Counted from the stretch's first letter, positions 24,765-34,389 are shown. The stretch is 64,000 nt of DNA from Cellulomonas sp. Leaf334 (GCF_001424195.1 NZ_LMOO01000006.1:36871-100870); one strand, 5' to 3'. A program made the numbers and translations. Notes: generated by a model from the sequence alone, not told the origin.

Positions 24765-27700
24765 ATGGCCGACGGAGCGATCACGGCGCCGCCCCGCGAG
24801 GACGTCGCACGACCGCCGGAGCCGCCCACGGTGCGTGACACCGGCCGACTCGACGACCGATGGCCGGACCGTTTCGCTGCCGTGATGTTCCTCGCCGCCG
24901 GGTTGGTGCTGCTCTCGGCGGCCACCCCGCCGCTCCGGCACTACTTCATGCACCCCGACGACGTCGTGTCGACGCTGACCATCCCGATCATCCCCAACAT
25001 CGTCTACGCGGCGCTGCTGGCCTGCATCGCGGTCGCGCTGCACCGCCGGCTGCGGGCGGCGTGGTGGGTGCTGGTGATCTGGTGGCTGCTCCTGCCGCAG
25101 GTGGGCCGGGTGGTGGACCTGGTCGAGGGCGGGTCGCCGCTGAACGTGGCGGGCCTGGTGCTGGTCACCGCGGGGCTCGTGGTCGCGGTGCGGGCGCGGC
25201 CGCAGTTCAGCGCCCGGACGGTCCGCGGCAGCTTCTGGCGGGCACTCGCGTTCTTCCTGGTCGGCGGGGCGGTGATGCTGTTCGTCGGGGCGTGGCTGGT
25301 GACCCGGTTCGGGAACGCCCCCGACAGCGGGTCCGCGGCGTTCTTCGTGTGGGACGCCATGGTCGGTGACCTGGGCGAGGTGGACACCGAGAGCGACGCG
25401 ACGGCTCCGTGGTGGGTGCGCGGCATCCTCAACCTGCTCGGCGCGGCGACGATCATCGGCGCGACCATCCTGCTGTTCCGGTCCCCGTCGTACACCCGCA
25501 TGCTCGATGCGACGGACGAGGCGCGGGTGCGGACCTTGCTGAAGGAGTTCGGGTCGGAGGACTCGCTGGGCTACTTCGCGACGCGCCGGGACAAGGCCGT
25601 GGTGTGGGAGACGGGGGACGCGGCGACGGCGCGGGCGGGCGTGTCGTACCGGGTGGTCGGGTCGGTCAGCCTGGCCAGCGGCAACCCGGTCGGGGACCCG
25701 CTGCACTGGCCGGCCGCGATCGAGCAGTGGCGTCGGCAGGCCCGGCGGAACGGCTGGTCGCTGGCGGTCATGGGCGCGGGCAGCGCCGGCGCGCTCGCCT
25801 ACACGGAGGCCGGGCTGACGGCGTGGGAGATCGGCGACGAGGCGATCCTGGACATGCGGTCGTTCTCGCTCGCGGGCCCCGGGATGAAAGCGGTCCGGCA
25901 GTCCGTGACGCGGCTGCAGCGCAAGGGGTACACCACTCGGGTCACCAAGCACGAGGCGCTCGACGCGGAGCAGTTCGCTGCGCTCGACGCGGCGGCGGCC
26001 CAGTGGCGTGGCGACGGCGGCGACGAGCGAGGGTTCTCGATGGCTCTCGGCCGCCTCGGCGACCGGCTCGACGGCGACTGCGTGCTCGTGGAGACGCACG
26101 ACGGCGACGGGGTGCTGCGCGGGTTCCTCAGCTTCGTGCCGTGGGGGCGCACGGGGGTGTCGCTCGACCTGATGCGGCGTGATCCGACGGCCGACAACGG
26201 CCTGGTCGAGCTGATGGTCTCCTCCCTGGCCGAGCGCGCGACGGCGTTCGGAGCGGGCCGCGTGTCCCTGAACTTCGCGATGTTCCGGGAGGCGTTCGAG
26301 CGCGGTGCCGAGGTCGGCGCCGGTCCCATCGCGCGGCTGTGGCGGCAGTCGCTGGTGCTGGCCAGCCGGAACTGGCAGCTGGAGTCGCTGTACCGCTCGA
26401 ACGCGAAGTACCAGCCGGAGTGGCAGCCGCGGTTCATCTGCTTCGAGTACACCTCCGACCTGCCCCGCGTCGGCACCGCTGCCGGCAGCGCCGAAGGCTT
26501 CCTGACCCGCCCGTCGCTGAAGCTGCTGAACCGGCGCGGACGCGGAGTCGACACGCTGGACCGAGCGGGGGAGGACTACGCGGCCCAGGTCGTGGCGCAG
26601 ATCCCCGCCGCGACGGACGCTGTCGAGGAGGCGATGTCGGCGCACAAGCTGCCCGAGCAGCAGCGGGTCCGTCGTGCGAAGGCCGACCGCCTGCGCGCCC
26701 GCGGCATCGACCCCTACCCGGTGACGTACCCGCGAACGGACACGCTCGCCGCCGTCCGTGCCGAGGCCGGGGCGCTGCCCCCTGACACCGCGACAGGACG
26801 GCAGGTCTCCGTCGTCGGCCGCGTCATCCGCAAGCGGGACGGCGGCAGGCTGGGATTCGGGACGCTGCGGGACGGCAGCGGGGACCTCCAGGTCATGGTC
26901 GGTGCGGACGTCGTCAGCGCCGACGATCTCGAGCTGTGGCGCCACGACGTCGACCTGGGCGACCACATCGGGGTCACGGGCGAGGTGATCACGACGAAGC
27001 GCGGGGAGCTGTCGGTGCGTGCGGAGTCGCTGGCGATCACCAGCAAGTCCCTGCGTCCGCTGCCCGACAAGCACAAGGGCCTGACCGACCCCGAGGCTCG
27101 CATCCGCGCACGGTACGTGGACCTGATCGTCCGCCCGGCCGCGCGGGACATCGCCTACACGCGGGCCACGGTGGTGCGCAGCGTGCGCGACTCCCTGCAC
27201 GCGCGCGGGTTCACCGAGGTGGAGACCCCGGTGCTCCAGACCATCCACGGCGGCGCCAACGCCCGCCCGTTCGAGACGCACATCAACGCCTACGACCTGG
27301 ACCTGTACCTGCGTATCGCCACCGAGCTGCACCTCAAGCGGCTCGTCGTGGGCGGGATGGAGAAGGTGTTCGAGATCGGGCGGCAGTTCCGCAACGAGGG
27401 CGTCGACTTCAAGCACAACCCGGAGTTCACGTCGCTCGAGGTGTACGAGACGTACGGCGACTACGACACGATGCGGGTGCTCACCCAGGAGATGATCCAG
27501 GAGGCGGCCGTCGCCGTGTACGGGGAACCGGTCGCACGCCGTGCCGACGCCGACGGCAAGATCACCGAGTACGACCTGTCCGGGACCTGGCCGGTGAAGA
27601 CGATCTGCCAGGCCGTCTCGGAGAAGCTCGGTGAGGAGATCACGGCCGACACGTCGCTGGAGGTGCTGAACCGGCACGCGGACGTCCTCGGGCTGGACCT

Positions 27701-28130
27701 CGACCCGGACGCCACGTGGGGCGTGGTGCTCGAGGAGATCTACGGCGAGCTGTGCGAGAGCACGACCACGACACCGGTGTTCTACACCGACTTCCCCAAG
27801 GAGAACTCGCCGCTGACCCGCGAGCACCGGGTGGACCCGCGGCTGGCGGAGAAGTGGGACCTGGTGATCTTCGCGGCCGAGCAGGGCACCGCGTACTCCG
27901 AGCTCGTCGACCCGCTCGAGCAGCGCCGACGGCTCGTCGCGCAGTCGCTGCTGGCAGCCGCGGGCGACCCGGAGGCCATGCAGGTCGACGAGGACTTCCT
28001 CACCGCCCTGGAGTACGCGATGCCGCCGACGGGCGGGATGGGTCTCGGCGTCGACCGGCTCGTCATGAACCTCACCGGGCTGAGCATCCGGGACACCATC
28101 CTGTTCCCCCTCGTCCGACCGACCCGCTGA
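24765..28130 (+). CDS. lysX: Bifunctional lysylphosphatidylglycerol synthetase / lysyl-tRNA synthetase LysX
   Basis: A 1121-residue fusion. About seven N-terminal membrane helices (to about residue 240) are followed by an MprF-type aminoacyl-phosphatidylglycerol synthase domain (about 245-600; RVVGSVSLASGNPVGDP, NFAMFREAFERG). A complete class II lysyl-tRNA synthetase follows from about 625: OB fold (VVGRVIRKRDGGRLGFGTL), motif 2 GRQFRNEG near 870, motif 3 GMGLGVDRL near 1090. Known in mycobacteria: it charges tRNA-Lys and transfers lysine to phosphatidylglycerol, raising resistance to cationic peptides. A TATGTT hexamer at 24693 may be its -10. Confidence 0.95.
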   Translation: MADGAITAPPREDVARPPEPPTVRDTGRLDDRWPDRFAAVMFLAAGLVLLSAATPPLRHYFMHPDDVVSTLTIPIIPNIVYAALLACIAVALHRRLRAAWWVLVIWWLLLPQVGRVVDLVEGGSPLNVAGLVLVTAGLVVAVRARPQFSARTVRGSFWRALAFFLVGGAVMLFVGAWLVTRFGNAPDSGSAAFFVWDAMVGDLGEVDTESDATAPWWVRGILNLLGAATIIGATILLFRSPSYTRMLDATDEARVRTLLKEFGSEDSLGYFATRRDKAVVWETGDAATARAGVSYRVVGSVSLASGNPVGDPLHWPAAIEQWRRQARRNGWSLAVMGAGSAGALAYTEAGLTAWEIGDEAILDMRSFSLAGPGMKAVRQSVTRLQRKGYTTRVTKHEALDAEQFAALDAAAAQWRGDGGDERGFSMALGRLGDRLDGDCVLVETHDGDGVLRGFLSFVPWGRTGVSLDLMRRDPTADNGLVELMVSSLAERATAFGAGRVSLNFAMFREAFERGAEVGAGPIARLWRQSLVLASRNWQLESLYRSNAKYQPEWQPRFICFEYTSDLPRVGTAAGSAEGFLTRPSLKLLNRRGRGVDTLDRAGEDYAAQVVAQIPAATDAVEEAMSAHKLPEQQRVRRAKADRLRARGIDPYPVTYPRTDTLAAVRAEAGALPPDTATGRQVSVVGRVIRKRDGGRLGFGTLRDGSGDLQVMVGADVVSADDLELWRHDVDLGDHIGVTGEVITTKRGELSVRAESLAITSKSLRPLPDKHKGLTDPEARIRARYVDLIVRPAARDIAYTRATVVRSVRDSLHARGFTEVETPVLQTIHGGANARPFETHINAYDLDLYLRIATELHLKRLVVGGMEKVFEIGRQFRNEGVDFKHNPEFTSLEVYETYGDYDTMRVLTQEMIQEAAVAVYGEPVARRADADGKITEYDLSGTWPVKTICQAVSEKLGEEITADTSLEVLNRHADVLGLDLDPDATWGVVLEEIYGELCESTTTTPVFYTDFPKENSPLTREHRVDPRLAEKWDLVIFAAEQGTAYSELVDPLEQRRRLVAQSLLAAAGDPEAMQVDEDFLTALEYAMPPTGGMGLGVDRLVMNLTGLSIRDTILFPLVRPTR

Positions 28131-28153
28131 CGGCGGACCGCGGGCTGTCGCCG

Positions 28154-29305
28154 ATGATCACGCTCGGGTCGGACACCTCCGACATCCGGATCCCTCCCGA
28201 CGTGCTCAGGGAGCTCGCAGGCGGCGGTGACTGGATCAGCTCCTGGTGGAGCGTGGCGCTTCTGTCACTGCTCGCGGCCGGGGGCGTCTTCTGGGCGGTG
28301 CGCCGGCGTCGTGCGCACCGCTGGTCGTGGCCGATGTGGACGTGCGCTTCCCTGGCGGTCTTCGCTGCGCTCGGGCTCACGGCGAACATCGTCGTCGGCT
28401 ACGTGCCGAACGTGGCGGCGGCGCGGGTCACGCTCTCCAGCTGGGGCCTCGCCGGACCGCCCGCGCCGATCGAGCACGGCTCCGCCCGCTCACGGGCGGG
28501 CGGTCGCGACGAAGGTTCGGTCGAGGCCGTCCACGTCCCGGCGCCGGCCGCCGACGCGATGCCGTCGTCGAGCCTGACGTGGGTCTACACGCCACCGGGG
28601 TACGGCACAGACCCGTCGAGCAGGTACCCCGTCGTCTACCTCGTCCACGGCAGCCCGGGGGAGGGCGGCGACTGGTTCGCTGCGGGCGACGTGGCGCACG
28701 TGATGGACATCCTGCTCGACCACCAGCTGGTCGACCCGATGATCGTCGTCGCCCTGGACGTCAACGGGACAGGACCCTCGGCCGTGGACACCGAGTGCCT
28801 GGACTCGACCACCGGAGGCTCTCAGGTAGAGACCTACCTGACCCGGACGGTGGTCCCGTGGGTCGACGCCACCTACCGGACGACAGCGGACTGGAAGCAC
28901 CGCACGATCGGCGGATTCTCGTCGGGCGGCTTCTGTGCGCTCGACCAGGGGCTGCGCCACCCCGAGCTGTACGGCACGATCCTGGCACTCGACACGACGG
29001 GCGACCCGGGGACCGGGGGAACCGCGATGCTCGCCACGCAGGCCGAGTGGGAGGAGCACGACGTCACGGCCTACGCGTCGACGATCCCGTTGCCGCACCC
29101 GGTCGCCGTCTTCGTGGATCTCGCCGGCGCCAACGACGGCGACCCGCGCAAGGACAGCACGGCCATCGCCGACGCGCTGCGCGCACGAGGCCAGGACGTC
29201 TTTCAGCGCGAGGAGAAGGGCCTCGACCACACGTGGAACTTCGCGCGCGCCGCGATCCCGTACGGCCTGGTGTTCGCGTCGAGGCAGATGGGAACGACGC
29301 CGTGA
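28154..29305 (+). CDS. Membrane-anchored esterase-D-type alpha/beta hydrolase
   Basis: A 383-residue protein with two N-terminal membrane helices (about residues 28-48 and 60-84), then an esterase-D/Fes-like alpha/beta hydrolase domain: YPVVYLVHGSPGEGGDWF, nucleophile Ser256 in IGGFSSGGF, and a late His in GLDHTWNF. The gene begins 23 bp after lysX and overlaps the following gene, forming an operon. Inference: it may act on lipids, possibly as the hydrolase that removes lysine from lysyl-phosphatidylglycerol, as esterases paired with aminoacyl-PG synthases do in some Gram-positives. Direct evidence is lacking. Confidence 0.82.
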   Translation: MITLGSDTSDIRIPPDVLRELAGGGDWISSWWSVALLSLLAAGGVFWAVRRRRAHRWSWPMWTCASLAVFAALGLTANIVVGYVPNVAAARVTLSSWGLAGPPAPIEHGSARSRAGGRDEGSVEAVHVPAPAADAMPSSSLTWVYTPPGYGTDPSSRYPVVYLVHGSPGEGGDWFAAGDVAHVMDILLDHQLVDPMIVVALDVNGTGPSAVDTECLDSTTGGSQVETYLTRTVVPWVDATYRTTADWKHRTIGGFSSGGFCALDQGLRHPELYGTILALDTTGDPGTGGTAMLATQAEWEEHDVTAYASTIPLPHPVAVFVDLAGANDGDPRKDSTAIADALRARGQDVFQREEKGLDHTWNFARAAIPYGLVFASRQMGTTP

Positions 29306-30018
29306 GCTCCGCTCCGGTGACGACGACACGCGTTGCTGAACCCCGCACGGCATCACGGGTGTGGCACCTGCTCATCGCGCTGAACGTCGTGGCCGCACTC
29401 GTCATCCAGGTCTGGCTCATCCTGACCGGTGGCCCGGACCCGAACACCGGCGAGACCGTCGCGACGGTCGGGGTCGCCACCCGGATGGTCCAGACGCTCA
29501 GCTTCTTCACCATCCAGAGCAACCTCCTGGTCCTGATCGTTGCCGTCACCCTGGTCATCGACCCCGTCCGGGACGGACGGTTCTGGCGGGTCCTGCGCCT
29601 GGACGCGCTGCTCGGCATCACGATCACCGGCCTGGTCTTCGACCTGATCCTCATCGACTACGTCGACCCCACGGGCTGGCAGCTGGTCGCGACCATCGGC
29701 TTCCACTACATCGCGCCGTGGGGGACCCTGCTCGGCTGGTTGCTGTACGGACCCCGCCCGCGCATCGACCGCTCCACCATCGCGTGGGCGTCGGTGTGGC
29801 CGATTGCCTGGATCGCCTGCACGTTCATCCGAGGCGCCCTCGTCGACTGGTACCCCTACCCGTTCCTGGACGTGGACAAGGTCGGCTACGCCGAGGCCCT
29901 CGGCGCCACCGTGGCCGTCCTCGCGGTCGCCGGGGTCCTGGTCGCGATCTTCACGCGCCTCGACCGGATGCGCAGCATCGGCGAGCGCCCCGTGTCGACC
30001 ACCGCTGCCCCGCAGTAG
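29302..30018 (+). CDS. Pr6Pr-family integral membrane protein
   Basis: A 238-residue protein with six predicted membrane helices. FFTIQSNLLVLIV, GITITGLVFDLILIDY, FHYIAPWGTLLGWLLYGPRP and FIRGALVDWYPYPFLDV match the FAR-17a/AIG1-like Pr6Pr group, whose biochemical role in bacteria is unknown (eukaryotic relatives hydrolyse fatty acid esters of hydroxy fatty acids). Its GTG overlaps the esterase stop (GTGA), so both are translated together. The lysX-esterase-Pr6Pr order suggests a lipid-modification operon. Confidence 0.85.
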   Translation: MSSAPVTTTRVAEPRTASRVWHLLIALNVVAALVIQVWLILTGGPDPNTGETVATVGVATRMVQTLSFFTIQSNLLVLIVAVTLVIDPVRDGRFWRVLRLDALLGITITGLVFDLILIDYVDPTGWQLVATIGFHYIAPWGTLLGWLLYGPRPRIDRSTIAWASVWPIAWIACTFIRGALVDWYPYPFLDVDKVGYAEALGATVAVLAVAGVLVAIFTRLDRMRSIGERPVSTTAAPQ

Positions 30019-30041
30019 ACGGCGTCGCGAGCGTGGCACCG

Positions 30042-30063
30042 GTGCGACGAGGGGACCTCGCAC
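30042..30063. terminator. Possible bidirectional terminator between convergent genes
   Basis: GTGCGA and TCGCAC (30042-30047 and 30058-30063) are inverted around a 10-nt G-rich loop in the 84-bp gap between the convergent Pr6Pr and histidine-kinase genes. The stem is short and there is no U-run. Confidence 0.35.
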
Positions 30064-30102
30064 GGGGCCGGTGTCGGCCGGCGAACATCGGCCCTCCGCC
30101 CG

Positions 30103-31311
30103 TCACCGCAGCGGCAGCTCGGCCGCCGCCGTGGTGCCTCGCTCGGCGCCCCGCGCGAGGTGCAGGCTGCCGCCTGCCGACTCCAGCCGGATGCGTCGCG
30201 ACGCGAGCCCGATGTGACCCTCACCCACGCGACGGTCGGCCTCGTCGAGGTCGAAGCCGATCCCGTCGTCGACGATGACCATGCGCGCGACTCCGTCGGC
30301 CAGCGTCAGGCTCACGTCCACCCGCGACGCCTGTGCGTGCCTGACCACGTTGTTCAGCAGCTCGCGCGCCGCGCCGAACAGCAGCTCGTCCGCGGACGTC
30401 GGCAGATCCCGCGGCCACGACGTGATGTCGACGCTCGTGGCGAGACCCGCCCGAGCGCCGGTCGACTCGACGAGGGTGCGCAACGCGACGGGCAGGCCCG
30501 CCGAGTCGAGTACGGCAGGGTGCAGCTCGGTCATGGTCGACCGCAGCAGCTGCGACGTCTCGCGCAGCGCATGCTCGACCCGGGCGAGCGCCTCGGGGTC
30601 GTCGCGGACGTCCACCAGCTCCTGGCGTGCGGCGAGAACGTACTGCAGCGCGCCGTCGTGCAGGTTCTCGGCGAGAGTCCGTCGTTCGCGGTCCTCGACC
30701 TGGAGCGTCTCGTCGAGCAGCGCGCTGCGGTCCGCGGCCAGGTCGCCGATGGCGTCCACCCGAGAGCGCTGCAGTCGAGTCAGCAGGATGCAGCCGATCC
30801 CCACGCCGACCAGCACCAGGGTGCGCAGCAGCACCGAGGGCCAGGGCTCGCCGTTCGCCCGCTGCGCCACGACCGCAGACCAGAAGAACGCCGCGACCGT
30901 GGGCACGACGACCGCCACGCAGATCCACGGCCGCAGCTGTGTCGCGGCGAGCACGGGGAGCACGAAGAACCCGGTGATGAGGATGTCCGCGGTCCAGCTG
31001 ACGTCGTCCGAGAGGCCCGCGATGGTGGTGACCGCGGTGAGCGCGACGACGTCCACCAGCAGGGCGAGCCAGATGTACAGGATGAGACGCTGCGGGACGA
31101 GCGTGACGACCGCGGACCAGGTCAGGTACGCGATCGCGATCGCCAGGCATGCGGGAGCGTCCCTCGCGGGCGGCACCACGATCACCACGAGGAGCACGAA
31201 CGCCGCCAGGAAGCAGCGCAGCACCACCTGGACCGTGACCCCGCGCGACGCGTGCTCGAGCAGGATCCGGCGGATCGCCGGCTCCTGGGACAGCCGCGCC
31301 AGGTCGCTCAC
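30103..31311 (-). CDS. NarL/DesK-type sensor histidine kinase
   Basis: A 402-residue kinase with about six N-terminal membrane helices (to about residue 185) without a large external domain, an HisKA_3 helix with phospho-acceptor His (RRTLAENLHDGALQYVLAAR), and a HATPase domain (ELLNNVVRHAQASRVDVSL, DDGIGFDLDEA, GHIGLASRRIRLESAGG). The GTG overlaps the response-regulator stop (GTGA), so the pair is one operon. The sensing region being mostly membrane suggests a membrane or envelope signal. The target genes are unknown. Confidence 0.92.
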   Translation of the reverse strand: MSDLARLSQEPAIRRILLEHASRGVTVQVVLRCFLAAFVLLVVIVVPPARDAPACLAIAIAYLTWSAVVTLVPQRLILYIWLALLVDVVALTAVTTIAGLSDDVSWTADILITGFFVLPVLAATQLRPWICVAVVVPTVAAFFWSAVVAQRANGEPWPSVLLRTLVLVGVGIGCILLTRLQRSRVDAIGDLAADRSALLDETLQVEDRERRTLAENLHDGALQYVLAARQELVDVRDDPEALARVEHALRETSQLLRSTMTELHPAVLDSAGLPVALRTLVESTGARAGLATSVDITSWPRDLPTSADELLFGAARELLNNVVRHAQASRVDVSLTLADGVARMVIVDDGIGFDLDEADRRVGEGHIGLASRRIRLESAGGSLHLARGAERGTTAAAELPLR

Positions 31312-31946
31312 TCGAGCAGCCCTCGTCGCATCGCCTCCGCCACCGCCGCCGCGCGGTCCGACACGCCGAGCTTCTCGTACAACCGCTGGGTGTGGGTCTT
31401 GACGGTGCTCGCGCCGATGTAGAGCTCGGCGGCCAGCTGGGGGATCGACAGGCCGCGCGCGAACCCGTCGAGGACCTGCCGCTCCCGCTCGCTGAGCACC
31501 GGCTGGTCGGGCTGGGCGCGCAGCCGGATCTGGTCGACGAGCGCCGCGGTCAGCTCGGGCGGCACGACGGTGTCGCCCCTCGCGACGCGCAGCACCGCCT
31601 CCACGATCTCGGTGCGGCTCGCGTCCTTGGACAGGTACCCGCGGGCGCCCTCCTGCAGAGCGCGGAACACGACCGCGCTGTCGGTCACCGCCGACAGCAG
31701 CAGCACCCGCGTGGGCAGGGCGTCCCGGACCACCGCGTGCACCACCTCGATGCCGTCGAGGTCCGGCATCTGGTAGTCGACGACCGCGACGTCCGGGCTC
31801 TCGGACCTGATCAGGTCCAGGCCGTCCCGACCGCCCCCCGCGTCTCCCACCACCGAGATCCGACCGCTCTGGACGAGCCCCCGACGGATGCCGTCCCGGA
31901 AGAACGGATGGTCGTCGACGACCACGGCGCGCACGAGGTTCTGCAC
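31308..31946 (-). CDS. NarL/FixJ-type response regulator
   Basis: A 212-residue two-domain regulator. The receiver has acidic pocket VVDDHPFFRDG, phospho-acceptor Asp in DVAVVDYQMPDLDGIEV, and the switch Ser and Lys (LLLSAVTDS; YLSKDA). The LuxR-type helix-turn-helix is LSERERQVLDGFARGLSIPQLAAELYIGASTVKTHTQRLYEKLG. GTG 31946 is preferred to the longer frame because TACGCT lies 7 nt upstream, giving a leaderless transcript. The cognate kinase follows with coupled translation. Confidence 0.92.
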   Translation of the reverse strand: MQNLVRAVVVDDHPFFRDGIRRGLVQSGRISVVGDAGGGRDGLDLIRSESPDVAVVDYQMPDLDGIEVVHAVVRDALPTRVLLLSAVTDSAVVFRALQEGARGYLSKDASRTEIVEAVLRVARGDTVVPPELTAALVDQIRLRAQPDQPVLSERERQVLDGFARGLSIPQLAAELYIGASTVKTHTQRLYEKLGVSDRAAAVAEAMRRGLLE

Positions 31947-32085
31947 CTTCGTCAGCGTAGAGGTCCACCGATCGGGGGACACCAGCATCAGCCGGTGGAC
32001 CGTCCGACCGGCCGACGGGGCGGGGTCCGGCGCGGCCGGAGAGTGGAGACATCAGCACGGCACGCACTCACCGGAGGACAGCACG

Positions 32086-32547
32086 ATGACCGCCCAGCTC
32101 CCCACCCCGACCACCACCACGCGCAACCGCGGCATCATCGCCGGCGCCGCGGCCGTCATCGCCGGAGGCGCCCTCGTCGGCGGCCTGATGTTCGGCCTGG
32201 GCGGTACGGGCACCACCCCCTCGTCGGCGGCGGACAACGTCCCGGCACCGGCACCGGACACCCACAGCATCGTGATCCACGACGACACGAACCACTCCGT
32301 GACCCCGGCTCCCACCCCGAAGCCGCAGCCGCAGCCGTCGTCCGCGGTGTCCACGCTCCAGGAGGAGCTCGGTCAGCTGAACTACTACAACGGGTCGATC
32401 GACGGAGTGATGGGCCCGCAGACCACGGCGGCGATCACCTACCTGCAGCGCGACGCGGGCCTGCCGCAGACCGGCGTCATGAACACCGCGACCAACGCGG
32501 CGCTGATGAACGACCTCGCGCACGGCAACAACCAGATGGCCGGCTGA
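32086..32547 (+). CDS. Secreted or membrane-anchored peptidoglycan-binding (PGRP-type) domain protein
   Basis: A 153-residue protein. A Thr/Pro-rich N-terminus and one membrane helix (GIIAGAAAVIAGGALVGGLMFGL) are followed by a Pro-rich linker (TPAPTPKPQPQPSS) and a PG_binding_1 domain (LQEELGQLNYYNGSIDGVMGPQTTAAITYLQRDAGLPQTGVMN), normally used to hold envelope enzymes on the wall. No catalytic domain is attached. The ribosome site GGAGGA is clear. It starts a rightward group divergent from the two-component system, which might regulate it. Confidence 0.85.
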   Translation: MTAQLPTPTTTTRNRGIIAGAAAVIAGGALVGGLMFGLGGTGTTPSSAADNVPAPAPDTHSIVIHDDTNHSVTPAPTPKPQPQPSSAVSTLQEELGQLNYYNGSIDGVMGPQTTAAITYLQRDAGLPQTGVMNTATNAALMNDLAHGNNQMAG

Positions 32548-32632
32548 CCCCGGTCGCGGACAGCCACACCCCGAGCCCCTGGCCCTCGACGCCGAGGGGG
32601 CGCGCCCAGCACATCGAGAGGACCTGACCACC

Positions 32633-33172
32633 ATGACCACCACCCAGACCCGGACCAGCACTCCCGCACCGGCCCCCACCGCACCTGCGCCGGCCGCGCG
32701 CCGCCACGGCGTGATGGGCGTCCTGCCCTACATCGGCGTGATCCTGTTCGGCGTCGCCTCCTACCAGCAGTTCTCCGGCGGGGTCGCCGCCGCCGGCGAC
32801 TGGGGGCCGACCCTCGTGACCAACGCCGTCGTGTACCTGATCGGCTGGAGCATGCTCGGCGCCGGCATCGCGCACCTGCTGTTCAGCCGCCGGACCTCGG
32901 CGTCGATCGGCTTCACACCGGGCGGCTTCCAGACCGAGGTCGGGTTCGCGGACCTCGCCATGGGCGTCACGGCTCTGCTGGCCGCCGGCTACTCCAAGGA
33001 GTACGCACTGGCCATCATCCTGGTCAGCTCGATCTACCGGGTCGGATGCGGCATCGGGCACATCCGCTCGATGGTCCGCGACCGCAACTTCGCGATCAAC
33101 AACACCGCGATCCTGGTCGTGAACTTCCTGGTCCCGGCGTTCCTGCTGTTCGCGTACACCACCTGGGCCTGA
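32633..33172 (+). CDS. Four-helix membrane protein (DUF6790-like)
   Basis: A 179-residue protein. A disordered Thr/Pro/Ala N-terminus of about 25 residues precedes four predicted membrane helices (VLPYIGVILFGVASY; TNAVVYLIGWSMLGAGIAHLLF; FADLAMGVTALLAAGY; NTAILVVNFLVPAFLLFAY). It lies 85 bp behind the peptidoglycan-binding gene and 39 bp before the hydrolase gene on the same strand. No catalytic residues are visible; the family assignment is by overall pattern only. Confidence 0.72.
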   Translation: MTTTQTRTSTPAPAPTAPAPAARRHGVMGVLPYIGVILFGVASYQQFSGGVAAAGDWGPTLVTNAVVYLIGWSMLGAGIAHLLFSRRTSASIGFTPGGFQTEVGFADLAMGVTALLAAGYSKEYALAIILVSSIYRVGCGIGHIRSMVRDRNFAINNTAILVVNFLVPAFLLFAYTTWA

Positions 33173-33211
33173 GGCCCGACCGACGAGGCACCGAGATCAC
33201 GGGGGCACAGC

Positions 33212-34381
33212 ATGGGAACGCCGGACACGATCGTCTTCGCGGACGAGTTCTACGACGGGGCGCTGGCCCGCACGCTCGCCGCCAGCTACGCCGAGATGGC
33301 CGATCTCGGCGAGGCCCTCGCCACCGCCCGGGCAGTGGGAAGGCCGACACCGCAGGGGTGGTACACCGCCTGGTCAGCCCGTGCCGACCGCGTCAACGCC
33401 CTCGGCGAGCGCGCCGAGACGGCCGGGAACCACCTCACGGCCCGGGCCGCGTTCCTGCGGGCCAGCGAGTACTACCGCCAGGCCCTGTTCTTCATCCGTC
33501 GGGACCCTGAGGACCCGCGCCTGCTCGGCGCCCTCGAGCGCCACGTGGCCAGCTTCGCCCGGGCGCTGCCGATGCTCGACTGTCATGCCGAGGCGATCGC
33601 GATCCCCTACGAGGGAACCACCCTGAAGGGCTTCTTCTTCGCCCCCGACGACGCCGGGACGGCCCGTCCGACCATGGTGTTCCCCGCCGGGTACGACTCG
33701 ACCGCGGAGAACGGGTACGTCAACGTGCCCGCGGCGCTCGCGCGCGGGTACAACGCCGTGGTCTTCGAGGGGCCCGGCCAGGGAGAGGCGCTGTACCGAC
33801 AGCACCTGCCGTTCCGCCCCGACTTCGACGCCGTGCTGTCACCGCTGATCGACCTCCTGCTCACGCGGGCCGACGTGTCGGCCGACAAGGTCGTGCTCAT
33901 CGGCAGGTCCTTCGCCGGGTACCTCGCGCCCCAGGCCGCCACGGTCGAGCACCGTCTCGCCGCACTGGTCTGCGACCCGGCGCAGCCTGCGATGTCGATG
34001 AAGATCCCCGCCGGTGTGGTGGGCAGGATCGCCGTGCCGGTCATCCGGCTGCAGATGCGCCGCAGCGTCGACCGGGCCGAGTTCTTCGGCGCCCGCATGG
34101 CGGGCCACGGCCTCACCGACGTCCGGGCCTACCTCCGCGAGCTCGGCCGCTTCGACATGCTCGCCGACGCCGGGCGCATCACCTGCCCCACCCTGCTCGT
34201 CGAGTGCGAGGGCGACTTCGCCGGCGGCGCCGGACCCGTCCTGCAGGCCGCCCTGCGGTGCCGGAACACGCTCATCCGTCTCGGCGCAGCCCAGGGCGCC
34301 GGGGGTCACGTCGGAGGCCTCGGCCAACGGGTGTGGGAAGGAGCCGTCTACGACTGGATCGCGGCCGAGCTGCACGTCTGA
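33212..34381 (+). CDS. Alpha/beta hydrolase with helical N-terminal domain (FrsA/DHPON-hydrolase-like)
   Basis: A 389-residue hydrolase. An N-terminal helical region (about residues 1-125; AETAGNHLTARAAFLRASEYYRQALFF) is followed by an alpha/beta core with the nucleophile elbow IGRSFAGYLAPQ, Asp in LLVECEGD, and His in GAGGHVGG. This layout matches the FrsA-like group containing 2,6-dihydroxypseudooxynicotine hydrolase, which cleaves C-C bonds. The substrate here is unknown. A GC-rich hairpin follows the stop. Confidence 0.85.
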   Translation: MGTPDTIVFADEFYDGALARTLAASYAEMADLGEALATARAVGRPTPQGWYTAWSARADRVNALGERAETAGNHLTARAAFLRASEYYRQALFFIRRDPEDPRLLGALERHVASFARALPMLDCHAEAIAIPYEGTTLKGFFFAPDDAGTARPTMVFPAGYDSTAENGYVNVPAALARGYNAVVFEGPGQGEALYRQHLPFRPDFDAVLSPLIDLLLTRADVSADKVVLIGRSFAGYLAPQAATVEHRLAALVCDPAQPAMSMKIPAGVVGRIAVPVIRLQMRRSVDRAEFFGARMAGHGLTDVRAYLRELGRFDMLADAGRITCPTLLVECEGDFAGGAGPVLQAALRCRNTLIRLGAAQGAGGHVGGLGQRVWEGAVYDWIAAELHV

Positions 34382-34389
34382 CGCCTTGC

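Noticed and set aside
24450..27827. A very long open frame on the minus strand (over 1100 codons) opposite lysX.
   Set aside because: It is the antisense shadow of lysX: composition is His/Arg/Asp/Val-rich, no domain is recognisable, and the plus strand is an unmistakable LysX.
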